From Actinocorallia sp. API 0066 (GTDB lineage Bacteria; Actinomycetota; Actinomycetes; Streptosporangiales; Streptosporangiaceae), in the NCBI RefSeq assembly GCF_020991275.1, contig NZ_JAJLQY010000009.1, positions 186,001 through 250,000 on the forward strand: a stretch of 64,000 nt of DNA, in the 5' to 3' direction. The translations under genes and the position numbers were made by a program. Under the pieces are notes generated by a model, which was not told where the DNA came from, searched no databases, and worked only from the letters and a program-made list of their open reading frames with translations. Shown here piece by piece: positions 24,260 through 32,333 of the stretch (position 1 is its first letter; every line of letters starts with the position of its first letter).

Positions 24260-24829
24260 TCAGCGGCGGGCCATGGCCGTCATGACGTGGCCCATCAGCG
24301 TGATCAGCACCTGGCGTGTCGACTCGCGGGACCGCGCGTCGCAGTTGATCACCGGGATCTCCGGATCGAGGTCCAGCGCGATCCTGATGTCCTCGGGCGT
24401 GTAGGGCTTGGCGCCCTCGAAGGTGTTCACCCCGATGATGAACGGCAGTCCGCGCCGCTCGAAGTAGTCGATCGAGGCGAAGCAGTCGGCGAGCCTGCGG
24501 GTGTCCACCAGGACGACGGCGCCGAGCGCGCCCTCGGCCAGTTCGTCCCACATGAACCAGAACCTGTCCTGTCCGGGGGTGCCGAACAGGTAGAGCACGA
24601 GGCCGGTGCGCAGGGTGATCCTGCCGAAGTCCATGGCGACCGTGGTGGTGGTCTTGCGCTCCACCCCTTCGAGGTCGTCGACGCCGATGCTGCGCTCGGT
24701 GAGCTGCTCCTCCGTCCGCAGGGGGCGCATCTCGCTGACCGAGGCGACCATGGTGGTCTTGCCCGCGCCGAACCCTCCCGCCACCAGGATCTTGACGGCG
24801 AGCTCGGCCTCAGAGGGCCTGGAGTCCAT
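24260..24829 (-). CDS. cvnD: Conservon GTPase CvnD
   Basis: A 189-residue small GTP-binding protein. Motifs: P-loop GGFGAGKTT (about 18-26), switch region with TTTVAMDFGR, G3 FGTPGQDRFWFMW, and GVNTFEGAK in place of a canonical NKxD, as usual in the family. Conservons are four-gene membrane-associated signalling units of actinomycetes, described in Streptomyces as cvnA-D, that behave somewhat like eukaryotic G-protein-coupled modules. Its ATG at 24829 lies 20 bases inside the end of cvnC. The usual downstream cytochrome P450 gene is absent. Confidence 0.92.
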   Translation of the reverse strand: MDSRPSEAELAVKILVAGGFGAGKTTMVASVSEMRPLRTEEQLTERSIGVDDLEGVERKTTTTVAMDFGRITLRTGLVLYLFGTPGQDRFWFMWDELAEGALGAVVLVDTRRLADCFASIDYFERRGLPFIIGVNTFEGAKPYTPEDIRIALDLDPEIPVINCDARSRESTRQVLITLMGHVMTAMARR

Positions 24830-25181
24830 GAATTACCTCTTCGATGATTCTGGTCGTGGGGAACCGGGCGACCGACGAGGGCCGGCGCACCGTGATCCGA
24901 CGGTCGTTCAGCAGATCGCCGAGCAGCACCCGCACGACGCCGACGGCGAGGTCGAGGGCCGAGGCCACTTCGGCGACCGTCAGCGGCTGGTGGGCTAGGT
25001 CGAGGATCGCCTCGTGTTCAGGGGACAGAAGCAGCGAACCGTACACCGGTTCCGGCGTGCGCACCACGAGTGTCATGAGATCGAGATCGGTCCGGTTGTC
25101 GGAGGCCGTCCGGCCGCCCGTCAGCCAGAAGGCGCGGACGACGGGTCCGGCCTCCTCGTCAAGCCACTCGTGACCGCTCAC
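24810..25181 (-). CDS. cvnC: Conservon protein CvnC (DUF742)
   Basis: A 123-residue protein of the DUF742 family with a winged-helix-like core. It starts VSGHEWLDEEAGPVVRAFWL, followed by TDLDLMTLVVRT, HEAILDLAHQPLTVAEVASA and a C-terminal half with VRVLLGDLLNDRRITVRRP. The GTG at 25181 overlaps the cvnB stop (GTGA), and the end overlaps cvnD by 20 bases. CvnC is thought to join CvnB and CvnD at the membrane in a complex with the CvnA kinase-like protein. Confidence 0.92.
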   Translation of the reverse strand: MSGHEWLDEEAGPVVRAFWLTGGRTASDNRTDLDLMTLVVRTPEPVYGSLLLSPEHEAILDLAHQPLTVAEVASALDLAVGVVRVLLGDLLNDRRITVRRPSSVARFPTTRIIEEVIHGLQAL

Positions 25182-25576
25182 GGCAGGCTCACCGTCCGGG
25201 GCTTGGCCGACAGGTGCAGGCCGACCCTCGTCACCAGCATCGCCATCTCGTAGGCGATGACGCCCACGTCGGCGGCGGAGTCGGCGAGCACCGCGAGGCA
25301 CGCGCCCTGGCCGGCCGCGGTGACGAACAGGAACGCCTCGTCCATCTCCACTATGGTCTGTCTGACCGCGCCGCCCTGGAACTGCTCGCCGGTGCTGCGC
25401 GCCAGGCTCTGGAAGCCGGACGCGAGCGCCGCCATGTGCTCGGCGTCGTCCCGCGCGAGCCCCCGCGAGGCGCCCACCACCAGTCCGTCACTGGAAAGGA
25501 CAACCGCCTGCTTCACCTGGGCGACACTGTCCACCAGGTTGTTCAACAGCCAGTTGAGATCGCCGGGTTCGGTCAT
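25178..25576 (-). CDS. cvnB: Conservon protein CvnB (roadblock/LC7)
   Basis: A 132-residue roadblock/LC7-domain protein: LNWLLNNLVDSVAQVKQAVV, LSSDGLVVGASRGL and GFQSLARSTGEQF are typical of actinobacterial conservon members. Roadblock proteins act as scaffolds or regulators for small GTPases, here CvnD. The ATG at 25576 overlaps the cvnA stop (ATGA), and the stop overlaps the cvnC start, showing tight translational coupling. Confidence 0.93.
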   Translation of the reverse strand: MTEPGDLNWLLNNLVDSVAQVKQAVVLSSDGLVVGASRGLARDDAEHMAALASGFQSLARSTGEQFQGGAVRQTIVEMDEAFLFVTAAGQGACLAVLADSAADVGVIAYEMAMLVTRVGLHLSAKPRTVSLP

Positions 25577-27918
25577 GGATGCTCCTCGGTGGGCTGGAGG
25601 TGGTCGTCGGCGGAGGTGGCGGACTCCAGGCGGCCGCGTTCCCAGCCGCGCTGCATCGCCGACATCCGCAGCCGGAGATTATCGGGGGAACGTTCGGGGG
25701 CGGTCGGGGGGACCGGGGTGGGGGCGTCCTGGGAGGTGGCGGCCACGGGGGCCACCGGGGCCGGGTCCTCGGCGGGGCGGGACTTGCGGCGGCGGCGCGG
25801 GAGGCCCAGGTGGTCGCCCAGGTCGAGGTCGGGCTCCGGCGTCTCCGGCGGGGCCGGGAGTGGCGCTGGGGGTTCCGGGAGGGCCGGTTCCTTGGTCATC
25901 TCTGGGGTGGCTCCTTCCCGGGGCTCGGTGTGGTGTGCGGGGCTCGTGGTGACGGCCGGGGGGAGGGGCGCGCCGGGAGCGCCCGCCGCCGCCAGGACGC
26001 GCTGGGCGGGCGGCGCGGGCACCGGCTCCGGGGTCTCGGGCAGGTCGGTGGAGAGGAGTTCGCGCGGCAGGAACACCACGGCGGTGGTGCCGCCGTAAGG
26101 CGAGACCCGCAGGGACACCCGGATGCCGTGCCGCCGCGCCAGCCGTCCCACGACGAACAGGCCGAGCCGCGCGGTGTCGGACAGGGTGAACTCCGGCGGC
26201 GCCGACAGCCGCTCGTTGAGCTGCTCGATGATGTCCGGCGGCAGGCCGAGCCCACGGTCCTCGATCTCCAGCACGTAGCCCGCCGCGACGCCCTGGCCCG
26301 ACACCTCGATGGCGGTGTCCGGCGGCGAGTACTGGACGGCGTTCTCGATGAGGTCGGCCAGCAGGTGGATGGTGTCGGCGACGGCGGGGCCGACGAGCCC
26401 GATGCGCGGCATCGGCAGCACCCGGACCCGCGTGTAGTCCTCGACCTCGGACGCGGCGCCGCGCACCACGTCGACGAGCGGGACGGGCGAGCGCCAGCCG
26501 CGTCCGGGCGCCTTGCCCGCGAGGATGACCAGGCCCTCGGCGTGCCGCCGCATGCGGGTCGCGAGGTGGTCGAGCTGGAACAGGCGGCCGAGCGTCTCGG
26601 GGTCCTCGGCGGCGCGCTCCATCTGGTCCAGCAGGGAGAGCTGCCGGTGCAGGAGCGCCTGGTTGCGGGAGGAGAGGTTGACGAAGATCTCGCGCACGTT
26701 CGTCATCGTGGCCGCCTCGTGCATGGCGGCCTCCAGCACCGCGGCGCGGGCAGCGGTGAACGAGCGGAAGATGCGCTCGATCTCGGTGACGCTGAACTGC
26801 ACGCCCGGCTCGATCGGCGGCTCCTCCACCCGCTGCCCCTTCCGGACCATCTCGGCCATGAGCGGGAGCTGGTCGCGGGTGAAGTCGCCGACGGTGTCGG
26901 CGAGCGCGCGGCTCTCCCGGATGAGGCGGCGGGACACCCGCCACGCCGTCACCAGGGAGACGACGATGGCCAGCAGGCCGAGGCCGCCCGCCACGCCGAT
27001 CTCCAGCAGCACCCCGATCGCGACCTTCTCGGCCCGCCCGGTGACGCCCTGGAGCATCTCCTCCTCAAGTTCGAGGAGACGGCTCTGCACACGTTCGGCG
27101 TTGGTGTCCCACGCGGTCTGCGAGACGGGGCCCGTGCCTCGGGTGATGCGGTCCTCGTACTGCTGGAGCCGCTGGTACTCGATGGCGTTGAGGAACGCGT
27201 TGTACCTGTCGCGGTCGGCCGGGCGCAGCGTCGGCAGCACGTCGGTGTAGAGGAGGTCGCGGGCGCCGACGGCGCGGGCCACCTCCTTGCGGTCCCACGC
27301 GCTCGGCACGCCGGACAGCCGCCCCGCGAGGATCGCGTCCACCCGGGCGAGCTGCTCGCGGGCGATGCCGAGCGACGTCAGGCTCGACACGTCAACGGCG
27401 ATCTCGACGTCCGGCGGGGAGACCGCGCGGTAGATGGCGAAGCCGCCGTAGACGAGGGAGCCGTAGGAGGTGAGCACCTGCGCGCGGTTGCGCGGCGCGC
27501 CGCCGTCCACGACCGAGCGGAGCAGGGTGAGGCCGCCGAGGTCACGCGCGAAGTCGTCGACCGTGGTGCGGATGTCCGCCTCGATCCCGGCGCGCAGGCC
27601 GGGGTCGGAGGTGTTGCGCTCGAACACCGAGCGCGCGTCGTCGGTGGCCTGCCGGTGGTCGGCGAGGTCTGCTGCGGTCACCGAGGGCGACCCCGACAGC
27701 CGCGCCATGGAGACGAGGCGTTCGCGCTGGAGCGCGGAGATCAGGGTCTGGGTGGGGCGCACGACCTGGCCGTCGAGCGACTGCGCGCGGGCCAGCAGCA
27801 TGCCGTCGCCCAGCGACTGGAAGGCGGTGAACGCCCACAGCAGCACCAGCGTGGCGAGGGGGACGGCGATGAGCGAGACGATCGCGGATCTGATCGGCTG
27901 GCTGCGGGAACGTCGCAT
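25573..27918 (-). CDS. cvnA: Conservon sensor protein CvnA
   Basis: A 781-residue membrane protein. TM1 about 12-33, an extracytoplasmic nitrate/nitrite-sensor-like (NIT) domain to about 300, TM2 about 305-328, a HAMP-like segment, then LLHRQLSLLDQMERAAEDPE and LFQLDHLATRMRRHAEGL in place of the dimerisation helix pair, and an HATPase domain with LIENAVQYSPP and RGLGLPP. The C-terminal 180 residues are a Pro-rich disordered tail. CvnA proteins resemble histidine kinases, but a cognate response regulator is lacking and signalling goes through CvnB-D. First gene of the operon; its promoter lies in the 141-base gap to the divergent gene at 28060. Confidence 0.92.
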   Translation of the reverse strand: MRRSRSQPIRSAIVSLIAVPLATLVLLWAFTAFQSLGDGMLLARAQSLDGQVVRPTQTLISALQRERLVSMARLSGSPSVTAADLADHRQATDDARSVFERNTSDPGLRAGIEADIRTTVDDFARDLGGLTLLRSVVDGGAPRNRAQVLTSYGSLVYGGFAIYRAVSPPDVEIAVDVSSLTSLGIAREQLARVDAILAGRLSGVPSAWDRKEVARAVGARDLLYTDVLPTLRPADRDRYNAFLNAIEYQRLQQYEDRITRGTGPVSQTAWDTNAERVQSRLLELEEEMLQGVTGRAEKVAIGVLLEIGVAGGLGLLAIVVSLVTAWRVSRRLIRESRALADTVGDFTRDQLPLMAEMVRKGQRVEEPPIEPGVQFSVTEIERIFRSFTAARAAVLEAAMHEAATMTNVREIFVNLSSRNQALLHRQLSLLDQMERAAEDPETLGRLFQLDHLATRMRRHAEGLVILAGKAPGRGWRSPVPLVDVVRGAASEVEDYTRVRVLPMPRIGLVGPAVADTIHLLADLIENAVQYSPPDTAIEVSGQGVAAGYVLEIEDRGLGLPPDIIEQLNERLSAPPEFTLSDTARLGLFVVGRLARRHGIRVSLRVSPYGGTTAVVFLPRELLSTDLPETPEPVPAPPAQRVLAAAGAPGAPLPPAVTTSPAHHTEPREGATPEMTKEPALPEPPAPLPAPPETPEPDLDLGDHLGLPRRRRKSRPAEDPAPVAPVAATSQDAPTPVPPTAPERSPDNLRLRMSAMQRGWERGRLESATSADDHLQPTEEHP

Positions 27919-28047
27919 GCCCGGCAGTCCTCCGTGGGGTTCCGGCGGGTTCTACAAGCACTTACGGAGAGGGTGAACGGAGCCTACTACGGGGTGATGT
28001 AATGCGCTTCCCCATGCATATGGCACAAAGTCAGCACGTTACGGGAC

Positions 28048-28053
28048 TACCCT
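28048..28053 (+). promoter_or_regulatory. Leaderless -10 element of the CbiX-like gene
   Basis: TACCCT with six bases (TGCCCC) before the GTG at 28060; no ribosome binding site in between. Confidence 0.5.
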
Positions 28054-28059
28054 TGCCCC

Positions 28060-28830
28060 GTGACCGAACTCCCCGATGTGACTCCCGACTCGCTGCCCAC
28101 CCGGCGCCGTGCCGGTCGTCGCGGCGGACGACACCGCGGCGGCTCCTTCTCCCTGCCCTCCGATTCGCCCGCGGTGGTGCTGACGGGCGCTCCCCAGCAG
28201 GTCATGGACGAGCTGGCCGACTGGATCGAGGGGGCGCACCCCGGCATCCCGGTGCACGCCGGCGCCGACGCGTCCCTCGGTGAGCTCGTCGGCGACCCCG
28301 CCGCCGTGGTGGTCCCGCTGCTGCTCGGCCCCGACCCGGCGTTCGAGGCGCCGCTGCGCGAGGGCCTCGCCTCGCTGCCCGTCCTCGTGTCCGAAACCCT
28401 GGGCCCGCACCCGCTGCTCGCCGAGGCGCTGCACCTGCGGCTGGCCGAGGCCGGCCTGGCCCGCGCCGACCGCATCCGGATGATGAGCATGGTGACCGCC
28501 GCCGACGGCGTCGTCCTCGGCTGCCGCGCCGCCGACGAGGTCGCCGAGATCACCTCGGTCCTGCTCGCCTCACGGCTCGCCGTGCCCGTCGTCGCCGCGC
28601 CCCTGCACGACTCCGCCGCGCTCGCCGCCGCCGCCGGCGCGCTGCGCGCCAACGGCGCCCAACGGCCCGCGCTCTCCCCGTTCGTCATCGACGCCGACGC
28701 CTCGGAGCTCGCCAAGGCGGCCGCCGACGCGGGCGCCGAACTCGCCGCGCCGCTGGGCGGCCACGCCTCGGTGGCCCAGCTCGCCGTCCTCCGCTACGTG
28801 GAGGCCCTGGAAGCGCTCTACACCGAGTGA
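28060..28830 (+). CDS. Degenerate CbiX/sirohydrochlorin-chelatase-like protein
   Basis: A 256-residue cytoplasmic protein with the outline of a type II chelatase: AVVVPLLLGPDPAFEAPL, ETLGPHPLLAEALHLRLAEAG and a second half with DGVVLGCRAADEVAEITSVLL. The two histidines that bind metal in CbiX/SirB are missing: the N-terminal AHGS-like motif reads VLTGAP, and the H after the LLLGPG-type motif is replaced in GPDP. It therefore is probably not an active chelatase, or uses other residues. The basic N-terminus (about 13-30) is unique. It stands alone between the conservon and ceoC, and is convergent with ceoC across a terminator. Confidence 0.68.
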   Translation: MTELPDVTPDSLPTRRRAGRRGGRHRGGSFSLPSDSPAVVLTGAPQQVMDELADWIEGAHPGIPVHAGADASLGELVGDPAAVVVPLLLGPDPAFEAPLREGLASLPVLVSETLGPHPLLAEALHLRLAEAGLARADRIRMMSMVTAADGVVLGCRAADEVAEITSVLLASRLAVPVVAAPLHDSAALAAAAGALRANGAQRPALSPFVIDADASELAKAAADAGAELAAPLGGHASVAQLAVLRYVEALEALYTE

Positions 28831-28847
28831 CGACACGTCAGCACCAC

Positions 28848-28880
28848 GGAGCCCCGGCGGCCTGCGGCCACCGGGGCTCC
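28848..28880. terminator. Bidirectional terminator
   Basis: GGAGCCCCGG (28848-28857) pairs with CCGGGGCTCC (28871-28880); an inner GGCC/GGCC pairing closes the loop. It separates the convergent CbiX-like and ceoC genes. Confidence 0.8.
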
Positions 28881-28897
28881 CGCGTGCTCGGGCGCCG

Positions 28898-29557
28898 CTA
28901 GCGCGGGTTGAGGAGGTCGCCCAGCTCGTCCTCGACGTCCTGGCTCGCGACGAACATCAGCTCGTCGCCCGCCTCCAGCGTGTCGTCGGCGGTGGGGACG
29001 AGCACCCGCCCCTCGCGCAGGATCGCCACCAGCGCGGTGTCGCGCGGCCAGCTCACCGAGCCGACCGGCTGGCCGTTCAGCGGCGCGTCGTCGGGCAGGG
29101 TCAGCTCGACGAGGTTGGCGTCGCCCTGGCGGAACGTCATGAGGCGCACGAGGTCGCCGACGCTCACCGCCTCCTCCACCAGCGCGCTCAACAGGCGCGG
29201 CGTGGACACGGCGACGTCCACCCCCCACGAGTCGTTGAACAGCCACTCGTTCTTCGGGTGGTTGATACGGGCCACCACCCTCGGCACCCCGTACTCGGTC
29301 TTGGCCAGCAGCGACACCACGAGGTTCACCTTGTCGTCGCCGCTGGAGGCCACCACGACCTGGCAGCGCTCCAACGCCGCGTCGTCCAGCGAGGAGATCT
29401 CGCACGCGTCGGCCAGCAGCCACTCCGCGCGCGGCACCATCTCCACCTTGATGGCCTTCGGGTCCTTGTCGATGAGGAGCACCTCGTGCCCGTTCTCCAG
29501 CAGCTCCTGCGCGATGGACCTGCCCACCGCGCCCGCCCCGGCGATCGCCACCCGCAT
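28898..29557 (-). CDS. ceoC: TrkA-family potassium uptake regulator (CeoC-like)
   Basis: A 219-residue cytoplasmic protein with an N-terminal Rossmann RCK_N domain (MRVAIAGAGAVGRSIAQELL; NAD-binding GAGAVG, acidic residue at the end of strand 2 in LLIDKDP) and a C-terminal RCK_C domain (about 140-219). Such proteins bind nucleotides and gate K+ transporters. It lies one base downstream of its paralogue, as in the ceoB-ceoC pair of M. tuberculosis, and next to a KimA-type transporter. No Trk/Ktr membrane subunit is encoded in the window. Confidence 0.88.
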   Translation of the reverse strand: MRVAIAGAGAVGRSIAQELLENGHEVLLIDKDPKAIKVEMVPRAEWLLADACEISSLDDAALERCQVVVASSGDDKVNLVVSLLAKTEYGVPRVVARINHPKNEWLFNDSWGVDVAVSTPRLLSALVEEAVSVGDLVRLMTFRQGDANLVELTLPDDAPLNGQPVGSVSWPRDTALVAILREGRVLVPTADDTLEAGDELMFVASQDVEDELGDLLNPR

Positions 29558-29558
29558 G

Positions 29559-30227
29559 TCAGTCCTCCTCCCGCGCCCGCGCCGCCAGCGTCCGCGTGAT
29601 CAGCTCCATGTCGGCGGCCTTCGCCATGACGTGCACCACGTCGCCGTCCTGCACCACCGTGTCACCGCTCGGCACGACCGCCTCGCCCATCCGGTTGAGG
29701 AACGCGACACGGAAGCCGGGCGCCGCCCTCTCCATGTCCTTGACGCGGGCGCCGATCCACGCCGGGTCGGTCTGCACCTCGGCCAGCTTGACGTCGCCCG
29801 TGGGGTCGCGCCACAGCGGCAGCGCGCCGTCCGGGAGCAGGCGGCGCAGCATCTGCTCGGCCGTCCAGCGGACCGTCGCCACCGTCGGGATGCCGAGCCG
29901 CTGGTACACCTCGGCGCGGCGGGAGTCGTAGATGCGGGCGACGACGTTCTCGACGCCGAACGTCTCGCGGGCCACCCGGGCGGAGATGATGTTGGAGTTG
30001 TCGCCGCTGCTCACCGCGACGAACGCGGACGCCTTCTCGATCTGCGCCTCGACCAGGACGTCGCGGTCGAAGCCCACGCCGATGACCCGGCGGCCCTTGA
30101 ACGAGCCGCGCAGACGGCGGAAGGCCTCGGGGTTCTGGTCGATGATGGCGACCGAGTGGCCCTTGTCCTCCAGGATATGGGCGAGGGTCGAGCCGACCCT
30201 CCCGCATCCCATGATGACGATATGCAC
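29559..30227 (-). CDS. ceoB: TrkA-family potassium uptake regulator (CeoB-like)
   Basis: A 222-residue RCK protein. It starts MHIVIMGCGRVGSTLAHIL from a GTG (30227) with GGACGGG upstream; the frame is open far beyond but only this start fits the family. It has the NAD motif GCGRVG, IIDQNPEAF, GVGFDRDVL and the RCK_C domain (about 140-222). The pair with ceoC probably forms a heteromeric ring. It is divergent from the K+ importer gene at 30306 with an 78-base gap, consistent with shared control of potassium uptake. Confidence 0.9.
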   Translation of the reverse strand: MHIVIMGCGRVGSTLAHILEDKGHSVAIIDQNPEAFRRLRGSFKGRRVIGVGFDRDVLVEAQIEKASAFVAVSSGDNSNIISARVARETFGVENVVARIYDSRRAEVYQRLGIPTVATVRWTAEQMLRRLLPDGALPLWRDPTGDVKLAEVQTDPAWIGARVKDMERAAPGFRVAFLNRMGEAVVPSGDTVVQDGDVVHVMAKAADMELITRTLAARAREED

Positions 30228-30292
30228 GACCCGTCCTGTCTGTGATCTCGGCGCTGGACACGCAGGCTGCTCGGCACAGTATCCACCGTCGT

Positions 30293-30298
30293 TAGAGT
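30293..30298 (+). promoter_or_regulatory. Leaderless -10 element of the KimA-like gene
   Basis: TAGAGT, then seven bases (CTGTGCT) and the GTG at 30306. The preceding T gives TTAGAGT. Confidence 0.5.
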
Positions 30299-30305
30299 CT
30301 GTGCT

Positions 30306-32333
30306 GTGTCCAAGGTCGCTGACGTCCTGAAGCGCGTCGTGCTGGGGCGTGCCCTGCGCAGTACGCAGGCGCACTACCAACTTCTGCCCAAGCGGATCGC
30401 CCTTCCGGTCTTCGCGAGCGACGCGCTGTCGTCGGTCGCCTACGCGCCGCAGGAAATCCTCATCACCCTGGGCATCGCGGGCCTGGCCGGATACGCGTTC
30501 ACGCCGTGGATCGGCCTCGCCGTCGTGCTGCTGCTGCTCGTCGTCGTCGCCTCGTACCGGCAGAACGTCCGCGCCTACACCAGCGGGGGCGGCGACTTCG
30601 ACGTCGCCACCGCCAACCTGGGCGCCAACTGGGGCCTGGTGGTGGCCGCCGCGCTGCTCGTCGACTACGTCCTGACGGTCGCCGTGTCGATCTCGGCGGC
30701 GGTGGACAACCTGGGCGCGTTCACCCCGCTGATCGGCGAGCACCGGGTGTTCGCGGCCGTCGCTCTCGTCGCGCTGCTCACGGTGCTCAACCTGCGCGGC
30801 GTCAAGGAGTCGGGGTTCGCTTTCGCGGTGCCCACGTACCTTTTTGTGTTCGGCGTGTTCACGATGATGGTGTGGGGGTTCTTCCGGCTCGCCAACGGCT
30901 CCGAACTCCAGGCCGAGACGGCACGTCTGGAGGTGCACGGCACGGGGGAGAGCCTCGCGGGCCTCGCGATGGTGTTCCTGCTGCTGCGCGCGTTCGCCTC
31001 CGGCTGCGCCGCCCTGACGGGGGTGGAGGCCATCAGCAACGGCGTCCCGGCGTTCCGCAAGCCGAAGGGCAAGAACGCCGCCACGACGCTGCTGATGCTG
31101 GGCCTGCTCGCCGTCACGATGTTCTTCGGCGTCACCATGCTCGCCCACCTCACCGACGTGAAGTACGCCGACCCGCTGCACGGAAGCCGCCTCGTCGACC
31201 CGGAGACGGGCCAGGACGTCTCGACCGGCCAGCACACCGTCATGAGCCAGGTCGCCGAGGCGGTGTTCAGCAACTTCCCGGCGATGTACGTGTTCGTCAC
31301 GGTGATGACGGCGCTGATCCTCGTGATGGCCGCGAACACCGCCTACAACGGGTTCCCGGTGCTGGCCTCGGTGCTGGCGCAGAACCGGTACCTGCCGCGC
31401 CAGCTCCACACCCGGGGCGACAGGCTCGCGTTCTCCAACGGCATCGTGATGCTGGCGGGAGCGGCGGCCCTGCTCATCTACGTGTTCAAGGCCGACGTCA
31501 CCAGGCTGATCCAGCTGTACATCGTCGGCGTGTTCGTCTCGTTCACGGTCAGCCAGACCGGCATGGTCAGGCACTGGAACCGGCTGCTGCGGACCACGAC
31601 GGAGCGGGCCGCCAAACGGCAGATGCGCACGTCGCGGCTGATCAACACGGTCGGCCTGGTGATCACCGGCGCGGTGCTGGTGATCGTCGTCGTCACCAAG
31701 TTCACGCACGGCGCCTGGATCGTCTGTATCGCGATGCCCGTGCTGTTCCTGCTGATGCGCGGCATCCGGGGGCACTACGACCGTGTCGCCCGGGAACTGG
31801 AGCCCGACGACGACACCCCGTACACGCTGCCGTCCCGGACGCACGCGATCGTGCTCGTCTCCAAGATCCACAAGCCGACCCTGCGGGCGCTGGCCTACGC
31901 CCGCGCGACCCGGCCGTCCACGCTGGAGGCCGTCAGCGTCGCGGTGGACACCGCCGAGTCCGAGCGCCTGCGCGACGAGTGGGACGCCCTCGACCTGCCC
32001 GTCCCGTTGAAGATCCTCGACTCCCCCTACCGCGAGATCACCCGCCCCATCCTGGAGTACGTCAAGAACGTCCGCCGCAAGTCCCCGAGAGACGTCGTAG
32101 CCGTCTACATCCCCGAATACGTCGTGGGCCACTGGTGGGAGCACGTCCTCCACAACCACAGCGCCCTCCGCCTCAAGGGCCGCCTCCTCTTCCAACCCGG
32201 CGTCATGGTCACCAGCGTCCCCTGGCAACTCGCCTCCTCCGACCGCCTCAAAGCCCGCCCCGACCGCCCCGCCCCCGGCTCCGTCCGTCGGGGGGACGGG
32301 GAACGGCGCACTAGAATCGCGGAACGTGACTGA
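30306..32333 (+). CDS. kimA: KimA-type potassium importer (APC superfamily)
   Basis: A 675-residue membrane protein with about twelve helices (1-500) and a C-terminal cytoplasmic domain of USP-like character (about 515-655). It closely follows Bacillus KimA: SDALSSVAYAPQEILI, SYRQNVRAYTSGGGDF, LLVDYVLTVAVSISAAVD, AFASGCAALTGVEAISNGVPAF and GDRLAFSNGI. KimA is a high-affinity K+/H+ symporter inhibited by c-di-AMP in Bacillus. In M. tuberculosis the equivalent gene stands next to ceoB-ceoC, as here. The last 110 codons switch to an extreme C-ending codon choice. It overlaps the next gene by 8 bases. Confidence 0.87.
   Translation: MSKVADVLKRVVLGRALRSTQAHYQLLPKRIALPVFASDALSSVAYAPQEILITLGIAGLAGYAFTPWIGLAVVLLLLVVVASYRQNVRAYTSGGGDFDVATANLGANWGLVVAAALLVDYVLTVAVSISAAVDNLGAFTPLIGEHRVFAAVALVALLTVLNLRGVKESGFAFAVPTYLFVFGVFTMMVWGFFRLANGSELQAETARLEVHGTGESLAGLAMVFLLLRAFASGCAALTGVEAISNGVPAFRKPKGKNAATTLLMLGLLAVTMFFGVTMLAHLTDVKYADPLHGSRLVDPETGQDVSTGQHTVMSQVAEAVFSNFPAMYVFVTVMTALILVMAANTAYNGFPVLASVLAQNRYLPRQLHTRGDRLAFSNGIVMLAGAAALLIYVFKADVTRLIQLYIVGVFVSFTVSQTGMVRHWNRLLRTTTERAAKRQMRTSRLINTVGLVITGAVLVIVVVTKFTHGAWIVCIAMPVLFLLMRGIRGHYDRVARELEPDDDTPYTLPSRTHAIVLVSKIHKPTLRALAYARATRPSTLEAVSVAVDTAESERLRDEWDALDLPVPLKILDSPYREITRPILEYVKNVRRKSPRDVVAVYIPEYVVGHWWEHVLHNHSALRLKGRLLFQPGVMVTSVPWQLASSDRLKARPDRPAPGSVRRGDGERRTRIAERD
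32312..32317 (+). promoter_or_regulatory. Possible leaderless -10 element inside the end of kimA
   Basis: TAGAAT with eight bases before the GTG at 32326. It lies in the last codons of kimA, so it would give the methyltransferase gene its own transcript. Confidence 0.4.
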
